Assembly (NCBI GenBank): GCA_028869315.1
Contig: JAGWSV010000332.1
Span: 1-35,987 of the forward strand
Reading direction: 5' to 3'
DNA length: 35,987 nucleotides
Source: Rhodospirillales bacterium
Lineage (GTDB): Bacteria > Pseudomonadota > Alphaproteobacteria > Acetobacterales > Acetobacteraceae
In this document: one piece after another, positions 22,239 through 30,583 of the stretch
How positions within the stretch are numbered: the stretch's first letter is position 1
How the letters are laid out: the number at the start of each line of letters is the position of its first letter
Program-made: the position numbers and the translations under genes
Notes under the pieces: model-generated
What the model saw: only the letters and a program-made list of their open reading frames with translations
Database searches by the model: none
What the model was told of the DNA's origin: nothing

Positions 22239-23015
22239 ATGAACGTCGTGACCTCCCCCGCCGCACGCGCGGGCTATGGCGAAGCCGAGTGGCGCATCCG
22301 CTGTGACCTCGCCGCACTGTACCGGCTGGTCGCGCATCATCGCTGGACCGATTTCATCTACACCCATATCAGCGCGCGCCTGCCGGGGCCGGAGCATCAT
22401 TTCCTGATCAACCGCTACGGCGTGAACTTCCATGAAATGCGCGCCTCCGACCTGGTGAAGATCGACCTCGACGGCAACGTGGTGGAAGCCGGGGACGGCC
22501 AGAGCCGCCGGGTGAACGCCGCCGGCTTCACCATCCATTCCGCCATCCACATGGCGCGGCCCGACCTGCTCTGCGTCGTGCACACCCACACCGCCGCCGG
22601 CATCGCCGTCTCCGCGCATCCCAAGGGACTGCTGCCGATCAGCCAGCACGCGCTGAAGTTCTTCGGCCGGCTCGGCTACCACGGCTACGAAGGCATCGCG
22701 CTCGACCTCGAGGAACGCGCGCGGCTGGTGCGCGACCTCGGCGCGCACAAGGCGATGATCCTGCAGAACCACGGGCTGCTGATGGGCGGCACCTCCATCC
22801 CGGAAGCGTTCCACATGACCTACATGCTGGAACGCGCTTGTGCGGCACAGGTGGCGGCGCTCGCGGGCGGCCAGGACCTGCTCACCCCGCCGGAAGAGGT
22901 GTGCCGCCACACCGCCGAACAGTTCCGCGCCCAGGAGAACGACGAGCACTACGCGATGGTGTGGGACGCCGCGTTGCGGCTGGTCGAAGAAGGCCGACCC
23001 GACTACCGGAGCTGA
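22239..23015 (+). CDS. Class II aldolase/adducin family protein
   Basis: A 258-residue protein of the zinc-dependent class II aldolase/adducin fold (relatives include fuculose-phosphate aldolase and several decarboxylases). Metal-binding histidines appear in VVHTHTAAGIAVSAH near residues 110-125, and a third in MILQNHGLLMGG near 175; the early FIYTHISARLPG segment is also typical. GGAGA lies 7 bases before the ATG. The gene is followed after 7 bases by the molybdopterin oxidoreductase, and the two are probably co-transcribed. The substrate is unknown. Many such proteins in alphaproteobacteria have no assigned reaction. Confidence 0.87.
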   Translation: MNVVTSPAARAGYGEAEWRIRCDLAALYRLVAHHRWTDFIYTHISARLPGPEHHFLINRYGVNFHEMRASDLVKIDLDGNVVEAGDGQSRRVNAAGFTIHSAIHMARPDLLCVVHTHTAAGIAVSAHPKGLLPISQHALKFFGRLGYHGYEGIALDLEERARLVRDLGAHKAMILQNHGLLMGGTSIPEAFHMTYMLERACAAQVAALAGGQDLLTPPEEVCRHTAEQFRAQENDEHYAMVWDAALRLVEEGRPDYRS

Positions 23016-23022
23016 TCCCGCC

Positions 23023-25098
23023 ATGCCGATGCGCGCCTCCGTCTGCCCGCACGACTGTCCCTCCACCTGCGCGCTCGAGGTGGAGGTGGGCGACGGCGGC
23101 CGCATCGGCGCGGTGCGCGGCGCGGCCGACAACGACTACACGCGCGGTGTGATCTGCGCCAAGGTCGCGCGCTATGCGGAACGGATCCATCATCCCGACC
23201 GGCTGACCCGGCCGCTGCTGCGCACCGGGCCGAAAGGCTCCGGCCAGTTCCGGGAGGTATCCTGGGACGAGGCGCTGGACCGCACCGCCGCCGTGCTCGC
23301 CGAAACGGCGGCGCGCCACGGCAGCGAGGCGGTGTGGCCGTTCTACTACGCCGGCACCATGGGCCTGGTGCAGCGCGACGGGATCAACCGGCTGCGCCAC
23401 GCGATGAAATACTCGCGCCAGAAACTGACCATCTGCACCTCGATCTGCGAGGCCGGCTGGTTCGCCGGCGTCGGCGGCTATCGCGGCCCCGACCCGCGGG
23501 AGATGGCGAAGTCGGACCTGATCGTGGTCTGGGGCGGCAACCCGGTCGCCACCCAGGTCAACGTGATGACGCATGTCACCCAGGCGCGGAAGGAGCGCGG
23601 GGCGAAGCTGGTGGTGGTCGATCCGTACCGCTCCGGCACCGCGGCGGTGGCCGACATGCACCTGATGTTACGGCCCGGCACCGATGCGGCGCTGGCCTGC
23701 GCGGTGATGCACATCGCCTTCCGCGACGGCTGGGCCGATCGCGCCTACATGGACCGCTACGCCGATTGCCCGGCGGAACTGGAAGCCCACCTGGCCGAAC
23801 GCGGGCCGGACTGGGCGTCCGCCATCACCGGCCTGCCGGTGGCGGAGATCGAGGCCTTTGCGCGGCTCTACGGCGCGACCAGGCGCAGCTACATCCGGCT
23901 CGGCTACGGGTTCGCCCGTTCCCGCAACGGGGCCGCCAACATGCACGCGGTGACCTCGCTTGCCACCGTGGCCGGCACCTGGCCGCATGAGGGCGGCGGC
24001 GCGTTGTGGAGCAATCGCGGCATCTACCACTGGGACAAGACGCTGATCGAGGGGCTCGACAGGCGCGATCTCTCGATCCGCGCGATGGACATGAGCCGCA
24101 TCGGCGCGGTGTTGACCGGCGACCGGACGGAACTGGGCGACGGTCCGCAGGTGCACGCGCTGTTCATCCAGAACCAGAACCCGCTCGCGGTCTGCCCCAA
24201 CAGTACCCTGGTGCATCGCGGCTTCGCGCGCGAGGATCTGTTCGTCTGCACTCACGAGCAGTTCATGACCGAAACGGCGCGCTGGTCGGACATCGTGCTG
24301 CCGGCGACGATGTTCATGGAGCATGACGACCTCTATCAGGCCGGCGGGCACACCTACCTGCAGATCGGGCCGAAGCTGGTCGAGCCGCTGGGGCAGTGCC
24401 GGTCGAACCACGCCGTGATCAACGCCCTCGCGGCACGGCTGGGCGCGGAGCATCCCGGCTTCCGCATGACCGAGTGGGAGATGATCGACGCCACCCTGCG
24501 CGCCTCCGGCTGGCCGGACGCCGAAACGGTGCGGGCGCGGCGCTGGGTGGACGCGGCACAGCCCTTCGCGGCCGCGCATTTCCACGACGGGTTCCCAGGC
24601 CCGAACGGCAAGTTCCGCTTCGCGCCCGACTGGGCAGGACTGGGCCCGTTCGGCGCCGGCATGCCGAAGCTGCCGGATCATTTCGACATCATCGACGAAC
24701 GCTCCGCCGCGCATCCGTTCCGGCTGGTGACGGCACCGGCGCGGCAGTTCCTCAACACCAGCTTCACCGAGACCCCGGGCTCCCGCCGGCGCGAAAAGCG
24801 GCCGACCGCGCTGATGCACCCGGAGGACGCGGCGCGGCTGGGGCTGGCTGACGGCGCCCGGGTACGGCTCGGCAATGCGCGCGGGGAGGTGGTGCTGCAT
24901 GTCCGCCGGTTCGACGGCGTGCAGGCGGGCGTCCTGGTGGCCGAGAGCGTCTGGCCGAACGAGGCCTATGAGGGCGGCAAGGGGATCAACTTCCTGACCA
25001 GCGACGATCCGGCACCGCCCAACGGGGGCGCGGTGTTCCACGACACCGCGGTCTGGGCCGAAGCGGCGGAGGCGCGCTTGGCGCAAGCGGCGGAGTAG
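23023..25098 (+). CDS. Molybdopterin oxidoreductase (DMSO reductase superfamily) with N-terminal Fe-S cluster
   Basis: A 691-residue bis-MGD enzyme. The N-terminal cluster ligands CPHDCPSTCAL and, about 35 residues on, GVICAK give the C-x3-C-x3-C-xn-C pattern of formate-dehydrogenase-like and polysulfide-reductase-like enzymes. Cofactor-binding elements follow: SDLIVVWGGNPVAT (near 165), KLVVVDPYRSGTA and LFIQNQNPLAVCPN (near 385). The C-terminal MopB domain holds RLVTAPARQFLNTSF and LADGARVRLGNARGEV. The region ICTSICEAGW probably supplies the molybdenum ligand. No Tat signal is seen, so it is likely cytoplasmic. No electron-transfer subunit or maturation genes are nearby. Its partner is the aldolase upstream, 7 bases away; the substrate is unknown. 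Confidence 0.9.
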   Translation: MPMRASVCPHDCPSTCALEVEVGDGGRIGAVRGAADNDYTRGVICAKVARYAERIHHPDRLTRPLLRTGPKGSGQFREVSWDEALDRTAAVLAETAARHGSEAVWPFYYAGTMGLVQRDGINRLRHAMKYSRQKLTICTSICEAGWFAGVGGYRGPDPREMAKSDLIVVWGGNPVATQVNVMTHVTQARKERGAKLVVVDPYRSGTAAVADMHLMLRPGTDAALACAVMHIAFRDGWADRAYMDRYADCPAELEAHLAERGPDWASAITGLPVAEIEAFARLYGATRRSYIRLGYGFARSRNGAANMHAVTSLATVAGTWPHEGGGALWSNRGIYHWDKTLIEGLDRRDLSIRAMDMSRIGAVLTGDRTELGDGPQVHALFIQNQNPLAVCPNSTLVHRGFAREDLFVCTHEQFMTETARWSDIVLPATMFMEHDDLYQAGGHTYLQIGPKLVEPLGQCRSNHAVINALAARLGAEHPGFRMTEWEMIDATLRASGWPDAETVRARRWVDAAQPFAAAHFHDGFPGPNGKFRFAPDWAGLGPFGAGMPKLPDHFDIIDERSAAHPFRLVTAPARQFLNTSFTETPGSRRREKRPTALMHPEDAARLGLADGARVRLGNARGEVVLHVRRFDGVQAGVLVAESVWPNEAYEGGKGINFLTSDDPAPPNGGAVFHDTAVWAEAAEARLAQAAE

Positions 25099-25279
25099 GC
25101 ACCGGCTCGGCCGATCGCGGCGCCGTTTCCGTCGCGCGCTCCCCGAAACGATAGGGCATCCGGCCGGGCCGGATCGTCCGGCGATTTCTTGACCCAGATC
25201 ATGGCGGCCGTCCCGGCTCCGGCGGGACGTATCGCCCTGCGGCGCCTTGCCGCACCGTTGCCTGTCGGGGGCCTGTGCC

Positions 25280-26476
25280 ATGCCGATCTACCGCCTTCGC
25301 ATCTCTCCTGCAGAGATCATTCGCCTGATCCGGGCCGAGGCGGCCGCGTCCGGCGGCCAGCCGGAATTCTACGTCAGCGCGTATCACGACTATGTCATCG
25401 AGGAAGACTACGACCGCGCCGCGTACGGCGTGGGCGGCGATGCCCGGCGCGACCTCGTGACCGCAGAAGCGGTCCTGTCGGTCGAACCCCGGCTCGAACA
25501 GAACTACTGGGTGCTGTCGATCGTTGTCCGCCAGGAACTCGGGCCGCAGGCGATCGACGACGAGAACGCCTTGCTCGGCGTGCCGCTGACCGTGGACGCG
25601 TTTCGCGCCCGCTTCCTCACGCCCGACGCCGGCAAGGTCAGCGTGCGGCTGGCCGTGCGCACCCCGCAGGCGCGCGCGCATTTCGACCGCTGGTGGGCGG
25701 AGCTGAACGCGCGCCACGCGCCGGGCGCGTCCCCCGCGCGCGCCGATCCGGCGCGGGAGACGGCCGCCGCTGCGCCGGCCGCCACCAAGCCTGCCCCCGG
25801 TGGCGTGGCGGCGGATGACGGTCCCGCCGCGCAGGAGGATCGCCCCACCTCCGACCCCTGGACCTATCGCAGCCGCGAGGCCGTCGGCGTCTTCCCCGAT
25901 GCCGATGCGCTGGAAGCCGCGGTGGACCAGCTCGAAATCTCCGGCTTCGACCGGGCGCGGATTTCGGTCCTGGGCACGGCGGGCGCGCGCGCCGGGGCGG
26001 TCGGGGGCTTCTATCGCTCCGTGGCGGAGATCGAGGACAGCGCGAACGCGCCGCGGGCAGCGTTCGTCTCCCGGGGGTCCCGGCTGGAAGGCGAGGCAGC
26101 GGCGGTGGCGGTGCCGTTCTATCTCGGCGGCCTCGCCGGGGCCGCCGCGGTTGCCGCTTCCGGGGGCGCGTTGGCCGTCGCGATCGCCGCGACCATCCTT
26201 GGAAGCGCCGCCGGGGCGGGGCTTGGCGGTCTCGTTGCGCACGCCGTCGCCCGGCGCCACGCCGAACGGATTGCCGAGCAACTCGCGGAGGGCGGCCTCG
26301 TTCTCTGGGTCGGCGTGCCCAGCGAGGCGGCGGAGGCGCAGGCGCTGGCGGCGTTGCGGCAGGCCGGTGCCAGGGACGTCCATGTCCACGAGATCCGCCG
26401 GCGCTGGGGCCCGGCCGACCGGCCGCTGTCGGAGGCCTGGGTGGACCCGTTCCTGCACCACGACCCGCCGGTTTGA
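25280..26476 (+). CDS. Unrecognised two-domain protein with glycine-rich C-terminal membrane-like domain
   Basis: A 398-residue protein. Residues 1-150 form a charged, compact domain (MPIYRLRISPAEIIRLIRAE, then YWVLSIVVRQELGPQ) that I do not recognise. A low-complexity alanine/proline linker covers about 150-200. The C-terminal part begins EAVGVFPDADALEAAVDQLE near residue 208, resembling the fold of general-stress protein 17M. It contains a glycine/alanine-rich hydrophobic hairpin (about 277-325) like glycine-zipper membrane inserts, then VLWVGVPSEAAEAQALAAL, a second ferredoxin-like strand. ATG 25280 is chosen because it excludes a short leader from 25247. It is likely envelope-associated or stress-linked, but function is unassigned. 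Confidence 0.6.
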   Translation: MPIYRLRISPAEIIRLIRAEAAASGGQPEFYVSAYHDYVIEEDYDRAAYGVGGDARRDLVTAEAVLSVEPRLEQNYWVLSIVVRQELGPQAIDDENALLGVPLTVDAFRARFLTPDAGKVSVRLAVRTPQARAHFDRWWAELNARHAPGASPARADPARETAAAAPAATKPAPGGVAADDGPAAQEDRPTSDPWTYRSREAVGVFPDADALEAAVDQLEISGFDRARISVLGTAGARAGAVGGFYRSVAEIEDSANAPRAAFVSRGSRLEGEAAAVAVPFYLGGLAGAAAVAASGGALAVAIAATILGSAAGAGLGGLVAHAVARRHAERIAEQLAEGGLVLWVGVPSEAAEAQALAALRQAGARDVHVHEIRRRWGPADRPLSEAWVDPFLHHDPPV

Positions 26477-26520
26477 ACGGGGTGCGGGCGGACGCCGGCT
26501 GGCTTTTCTAAACCCCGGCG

Positions 26521-27207
26521 CTACCCGCCCGGCACGAACCTGGCATGCTGGTCCGACATCCCGATCAGGACCCTTCCGATCAGCCCCGCCACCAGGCTCA
26601 GCAGGGCCACCGAGCCAAGCTGCCAGACGATCACCATGATGGCCGCGTCCACGGGATGAAAGAGGCGCAGCGCCGCCCCGCCCAGCGCCGCCGCGCCCAG
26701 CCCGCCGCACAGGCAGGCGTTGGTCCTGCGGAACTGGCCGCCACGGCGCAGCATGAGGGTGATCGCGATGGCTGGCACCAGCCCGGCAAGGGCGATCGAC
26801 GGCAGGCACATGGCATCCGCGGTCAGGGTCAATCCTTGGGGACCGTAATGCAGCAGGGTGTCCATGCATTGATGGCCGAGCGTGCCCAGCCACAGCAGCA
26901 TCGGGGCCAGCGGCAGCCACAGCTTCCACCCCGGCTGGTCCGGCAGCCCGGCGCACAGCGCCGCATACGTCCCGACCGTCGCGGTCAGCGCCGCGGCCGC
27001 CACCTCGGTCAGGAAGCCGGGATCGGCCAGGCGCGCCGCCAGGTCCGGCCGCAGGCCCGACACCACGGCAACGACGCCGGCGGCCGGCACCGACGCCAGG
27101 AGCCACCGGCCGAGCCGTGCCTCGGGCGAGGGGAGACGCCGTACCGGTTCCAAACCGGCCGTCAACTGGGCGACGAGTCGTTCGGTCTCCATCTCAGCCC
27201 GATCCAT
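26521..27207 (-). CDS. NrsF-like (DUF1109) membrane anti-sigma factor
   Basis: A 228-residue inner-membrane protein with six hydrophobic segments, matching the DUF1109/NrsF family, which holds its cognate SigF-type ECF sigma factor at the membrane. Several cysteines (AALCAGLPD, LGHQCMDTLLHYG and NACLCGG) may take part in sensing; in Caulobacter NrsF, cysteines are needed for the response to metals, as I recall. The short N-terminus (MDRAEMETERLVAQLTAGL) is cytoplasmic and probably binds the sigma factor. The gene overlaps the end of the sigma gene by 14 bases if ATG 27207 is used; ATG 27192 would remove the overlap. Co-expression with the sigma factor is expected. Confidence 0.9.
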   Translation of the reverse strand: MDRAEMETERLVAQLTAGLEPVRRLPSPEARLGRWLLASVPAAGVVAVVSGLRPDLAARLADPGFLTEVAAAALTATVGTYAALCAGLPDQPGWKLWLPLAPMLLWLGTLGHQCMDTLLHYGPQGLTLTADAMCLPSIALAGLVPAIAITLMLRRGGQFRRTNACLCGGLGAAALGGAALRLFHPVDAAIMVIVWQLGSVALLSLVAGLIGRVLIGMSDQHARFVPGG

Positions 27208-27754
27208 CCAACAGCTTGCGCAAAGCCTTGATCCCCCGGTGGGTGGCGACCTTGAGCGCGACCACGCTCATGCCGCTCGCCGCCGAGGCCTCCTCCAGCG
27301 ACATCTCCTGCAGCTTGGTGAGTTCCAGCGCCTGCCGCTGCCCCGGCGGCAGCTGCGACAGGGCGGCACGCAACGTCACCGCGTCCAGGCCCTCCTCGAC
27401 CTTGCTGTTCGTCGCCAGCGCGCCGGAGGTTTCAGGTACGTCGTCGATATTGGTCTCGCGACCCATGTTGCGGTGGGTCCGGCGCATCACGTCGGCGCCG
27501 CGGAAGCGCAGGATGCCGAACAGGAACGGCATGAACGGTCGTTCCGGGTCGTACAGGTGACGCGAGGCGTGCAGTGCAAGCAGCGTCTCCTGCACGACAT
27601 CCTCGATCTCGGCCGCCCCGGCGCGCGGCCACCGCGCCCGCGCGGCGCGGCGGAGCGGCGGGAGGACGGCCTTCAGCAATGCGGCGTAGCGCGCGCGATC
27701 GCCCGCTTGGGCCGCGCGCATCCACTCCCGCCAGCATGGGTCTTCCACACTCAT
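27194..27754 (-). CDS. ECF RNA polymerase sigma factor, SigF-like
   Basis: A 186-residue ECF sigma factor. Region 2 is recognisable near residues 20-85 (ARYAALLKAVLPPLRR, IEDVVQETLLALHASRHLYD, PFMPFLFGILRFRGADVMRR). Region 4 lies near 130-180 (LSQLPPGQRQALELTKLQEMSLEEASA, MSVVALKVATHRGIKALRKLL). Pairing with a DUF1109/NrsF-type anti-sigma gene places it in the SigF-type ECF group, described in Caulobacter as a response to oxidative and heavy-metal stress. Three copies of the promoter expected for such a sigma factor lie within 5 kb. No such site is seen before its own gene, so autoregulation is not evident. It is divergent from the thioredoxin/ccdA operon. Confidence 0.93.
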   Translation of the reverse strand: MSVEDPCWREWMRAAQAGDRARYAALLKAVLPPLRRAARARWPRAGAAEIEDVVQETLLALHASRHLYDPERPFMPFLFGILRFRGADVMRRTHRNMGRETNIDDVPETSGALATNSKVEEGLDAVTLRAALSQLPPGQRQALELTKLQEMSLEEASAASGMSVVALKVATHRGIKALRKLLDGSG

Positions 27755-27854
27755 TTCGTCAGTCCAGGGTGCGCGAGCCAGGGGTGTAGGCCGGCTGCGT
27801 CCGGCAGGAAAGGGGGGCGTGCGTCATGCGGACGTCGATTGCCGGCCGGGCGGC

Positions 27855-27880
27855 GTAACTTTTGGGGCCTTCGGGGCGAA
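27855..27880 (+). promoter_or_regulatory. SigF-type promoter for the thioredoxin/ccdA operon
   Basis: GTAACT at 27855-27860, exactly 16 bases, then CGAA at 27877-27880. This is the bipartite form I recall for Caulobacter SigF (GTAACC-N16-CGAA). The end of CGAA is 75 bases before the thioredoxin ATG. The same element is found before two other nearby genes. Confidence 0.75.
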
Positions 27881-27954
27881 GGTCCGGCAAGGACGCCGGC
27901 GCGCGCGATCCAGCGCCGCCCGGCGCCGGTATCCAACGGCAAGGACCCTGCCCG

Positions 27955-28398
27955 ATGCGTCATCTTCGCCCCGCTGCCCGCGCCTTTGGCGCGTTCCCCC
28001 GCGCTGCGTTCGCCCGGCTGGCGTTCGCCGTGGCCGCCGCCTGCCTGCCGCTGCTGCCCGCCGCCGCCCGCGCGGCCACGGTGGCGCCGTTCACCGAGGC
28101 GGCATTCAAGGCCGCCGAGGCCCAAGGGCGACCGATTCTGCTCGACATCTTTGCCACCTGGTGCCCGACCTGCGCTGCGCAGAAGCCGATCATCGCGCAT
28201 CTGAGCCAGGCGCCCGAGTTCCACGACCTGCTGATCCTGAGGGTCAATTTCGATACCCAGAAGGCGGTGGTCCGGGCCATGGGGGCGCGGATGCAGAGCA
28301 CCCTGGTGGCGTTCCACGGCGCGACCCTGAAAGGCGTTTCGGTGGGCGAGACCGACCCGGCGGCGATCAAGGCCCTGCTGGTCAAGGCGGAAGGCTGA
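27955..28398 (+). CDS. Periplasmic thioredoxin-fold protein
   Basis: A 147-residue exported thioredoxin-like protein. A signal peptide covers about residues 1-41, with a long basic start and cleavage likely after LLPAAARA. The mature part has the redox motif ATWCPTCAAQKP near residue 69 and the strand LILRVNFDTQKAVVRAMG; the usual cis-proline position appears to be replaced (MQSTLVAFHG). It is probably reduced across the membrane by the CcdA-like protein encoded 7 bases downstream. AAGGA lies 7 bases before ATG 27955. A SigF-type promoter lies 75 bases upstream, suggesting induction under envelope or redox stress. Confidence 0.87.
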   Translation: MRHLRPAARAFGAFPRAAFARLAFAVAAACLPLLPAAARAATVAPFTEAAFKAAEAQGRPILLDIFATWCPTCAAQKPIIAHLSQAPEFHDLLILRVNFDTQKAVVRAMGARMQSTLVAFHGATLKGVSVGETDPAAIKALLVKAEG

Positions 28399-28404
28399 GC
28401 GGCG

Positions 28405-29127
28405 ATGTCGCCCGTTGCGCTGGGCTTCGGCTTCCTGGCCGGGCTGCTCTCGGTGCTGTCGCCCTGCGTGCTGCCGATGCTGCCGCTGGTGTTCGCGCCC
28501 GCGGCCTCGGCGCACCGATGGGGCGCGCTGGCGCTGGTCGCGGGGCTGGTGAGTTCGTTCGTCGGGATCGGGCTGTTCCTCGCCACCGCCGGATTTTCCC
28601 TTGGCCTCGGGGGCGCGGTGTTCCGCGATGCGGCGGCGGTGCTCCTGGGGTTGCTCGGCGTCGTGCTGCTGAGCGGGGCGTTGCAACACCGTTTCGCGCT
28701 GGTCGCGGGCGGGATCGGCTCGGCGGCCGATCGGCTGGCGCGCCGGATCACGCCGTCCGGGCTGGGCGGGCAGTTCGTGGTCGGGCTGCTGCTGGGCGCC
28801 GTGTGGTCGCCTTGCGTGGGGCCGACCCTGGGGGCGGCGTCGGTACTGGCGGCACAGGGACGGGATCTGCCCGGCGTGGCGGCGGTGATGCTGGCCTTCG
28901 GCGCCGGGGCGGCGCTGCCGCTGCTGGCGCTCGGGCGGCTGTCGCGGGCCGGCCTGGCACGCTGGCGGGGGCGCATCATGCAGGCCGGGGCAGGGGGGAA
29001 AATCCTGCTCGGAACGGCCGCGCTGGCGGTCTCTCTGCTGATTCTGAGCGGCCTCGACCGCGCGGCGGAAACCGCGCTGGTGCAGGCCTCTCCCGGCTGG
29101 CTGGTCGCGCTGACGACGCGGTTCTAG
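28405..29127 (+). CDS. CcdA/DsbD-like transmembrane thiol-disulfide transporter
   Basis: A 240-residue inner-membrane protein with about six transmembrane segments. Its two redox cysteines lie in paired motifs, LLSVLSPCVLPMLPLVF near residue 20 and GAVWSPCVGPTLG near residue 136, the hallmark of CcdA/DsbD-type proteins that carry electrons from cytoplasmic thioredoxin to periplasmic partners. The obvious partner is the exported thioredoxin-fold protein encoded immediately upstream. The pair is too small to be a full DsbD, so it acts as a split system. A short hairpin with a T-run 30 bases after the stop closes the operon. Confidence 0.92.
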   Translation: MSPVALGFGFLAGLLSVLSPCVLPMLPLVFAPAASAHRWGALALVAGLVSSFVGIGLFLATAGFSLGLGGAVFRDAAAVLLGLLGVVLLSGALQHRFALVAGGIGSAADRLARRITPSGLGGQFVVGLLLGAVWSPCVGPTLGAASVLAAQGRDLPGVAAVMLAFGAGAALPLLALGRLSRAGLARWRGRIMQAGAGGKILLGTAALAVSLLILSGLDRAAETALVQASPGWLVALTTRF

Positions 29128-29156
29128 CGTCCTGACCCGCAGATAGGTTGCCATGC

Positions 29157-29180
29157 CGCGGGACGCGCTTTTTTTGTTTT
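29157..29180 (+). terminator. Rho-independent terminator after ccdA-like gene
   Basis: A small CGCG-GGA-CGCG hairpin (29157-29167) is followed by seven T residues and, after one G, four more. It lies 30 bases after the ccdA-like stop in plus-strand orientation. The stem is short, so strength is uncertain. Confidence 0.6.
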
Positions 29181-29237
29181 CAGCGGCCTGCTCCTGACCA
29201 ACGCCGCGCCCGCCTGCGGGAGCGGGCTCCGGTGCGG

Positions 29238-30398
29238 TCAGTCGAGCCGCATGGGGCTCGCGGCGCGCAGGTCGCGCAGCACGTCGAACACCCGCACACC
29301 GGTCTGCGGCGGCGCCGGCTCCAGCCAGGGCGCCGCCGCCAGGACCTTGCGGGCGTCGGCGATGCCCTGGAGCCAGCGGCGCTCCATCGTGGCACGGCTG
29401 AACTCGTAGTCCTTCTGCGACCCCTGCAGGCTGTCCGGGCGATAGATCACCTGCGCGATGTCCATCGTGGTCACGCAGGCGATCTCTTTCAGGAACTGCG
29501 CCGCCGGCGTGGCCTTCAGCCCGTCCGGCAGGGCTTCGAGCAGGGTGTTGAGATTGTGCCGGATATCGTGCATCGCACGGAACTGATCGGTGCCCATGCG
29601 GGTGCGGCTGGAGTAGCGGATCTCCTTTTCCCGCTCCAGCACCTCGTCGATCGTGCGCGGCTGCGGGCCGCGCGCCGGGAACAGGTCGACCTGAAACGCC
29701 AGGCGGCTGCGCCGGGGATAGTAGGACAGCACGTATTGCAGCGGCGTGTTGGAGACGAGGCCGCCATCCCAATAGGTTTCGCCGTCGATCTCGACCGCCG
29801 GAAATCCCGGCGGCAGGGCGCAGCTTGCCATGACGTGCTCGGGCCGGATCTCGATTTCCTCGCTGTCGAAATAGGTCATGTTGCCGGTGCGCACGTTCAC
29901 CGCGCCGACGCTGAGGCGGGTGCGCCCGGCGTTGATCCGGTCGAAATCGACCAGCCGCTCCAGGGTCGGCCGCAGCGGCGCGGTGTCGTAATAGCTCGGC
30001 GGAAAGCCGCAGAAATACCAGGCGACGGAATCCCAGCGCTCGAAGAACCCGGGCTGGCCGAAAGCGAGCGCCGACAGCGCCCCGGCGTGACGATTCAATT
30101 CGTCGAACAAGGCGCCTGGAAGCAGCTTCCAGTGCGACGAGGGGGCGGTGATGGTTTCCCAGAAGTCGCGCAACCGGGGCACGCGGTCGTTCGGCTCGTT
30201 GCCGGCGATGATCGCCGCGTTGATGGCGCCGATCGAGATGCCGGCGACCCAGTCGGGCAGGTATCGCGTATCGGCGAGGGCTTCATAGACCCCCGCCTGG
30301 TAACTGCCGAGCGCGCCTCCGCCTTGCAGCACCAAGGCCACCAGCTTGTCGTAGGAGGAGGGAGCGGCGGCGGCGGATCTGGCAGGCTTGACCGGCAT
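29238..30398 (-). CDS. Patatin-like phospholipase
   Basis: A 386-residue patatin-family acyl hydrolase. The oxyanion motif (LVLQGGGALGSYQAG near residues 23-37), the nucleophile elbow (GISIGAINAA near 54-63) and the dyad aspartate in DGG (ETYWDGGLVSNTPL, around 215) are intact, so it should be an active lipase or phospholipase A. A C-terminal extension (REKEIRYSSRTRMGT and onward) resembles the DUF3734 tail common in proteobacterial patatins. There is no signal peptide. ATG 30398 follows GGGAGA. A SigF-type promoter ends 69 bases upstream, so this gene probably belongs to the regulon of the nearby ECF sigma factor and may remodel phospholipids or mobilise fatty acids under stress. Confidence 0.92.
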   Translation of the reverse strand: MPVKPARSAAAAPSSYDKLVALVLQGGGALGSYQAGVYEALADTRYLPDWVAGISIGAINAAIIAGNEPNDRVPRLRDFWETITAPSSHWKLLPGALFDELNRHAGALSALAFGQPGFFERWDSVAWYFCGFPPSYYDTAPLRPTLERLVDFDRINAGRTRLSVGAVNVRTGNMTYFDSEEIEIRPEHVMASCALPPGFPAVEIDGETYWDGGLVSNTPLQYVLSYYPRRSRLAFQVDLFPARGPQPRTIDEVLEREKEIRYSSRTRMGTDQFRAMHDIRHNLNTLLEALPDGLKATPAAQFLKEIACVTTMDIAQVIYRPDSLQGSQKDYEFSRATMERRWLQGIADARKVLAAAPWLEPAPPQTGVRVFDVLRDLRAASPMRLD

Positions 30399-30466
30399 CG
30401 GTGCGTCTCCCTTCCCGTATGAAAGCGAACAGAACGATATCGATCTGCAGCCGTCGTACAAGAAAC

Positions 30467-30492
30467 TTCGTGACGAACACCTGACAAGTTAC
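30467..30492 (-). promoter_or_regulatory. SigF-type promoter for the patatin-like gene
   Basis: On the minus strand GTAACT (30492-30487), exactly 16 bases, then CGAA (30470-30467). The -35 hexamer and the spacing are identical to those at 27855. It lies 69 bases before the patatin start. Confidence 0.75.
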
Positions 30493-30583
30493 ATGACAGG
30501 CGGTTCACGCGCCGGCACCCGTTGGAAACCCGATATGGATGCCGTTGACCGACCCGCCGCTGCTTCCGGCCGCTTCGGCCCGA

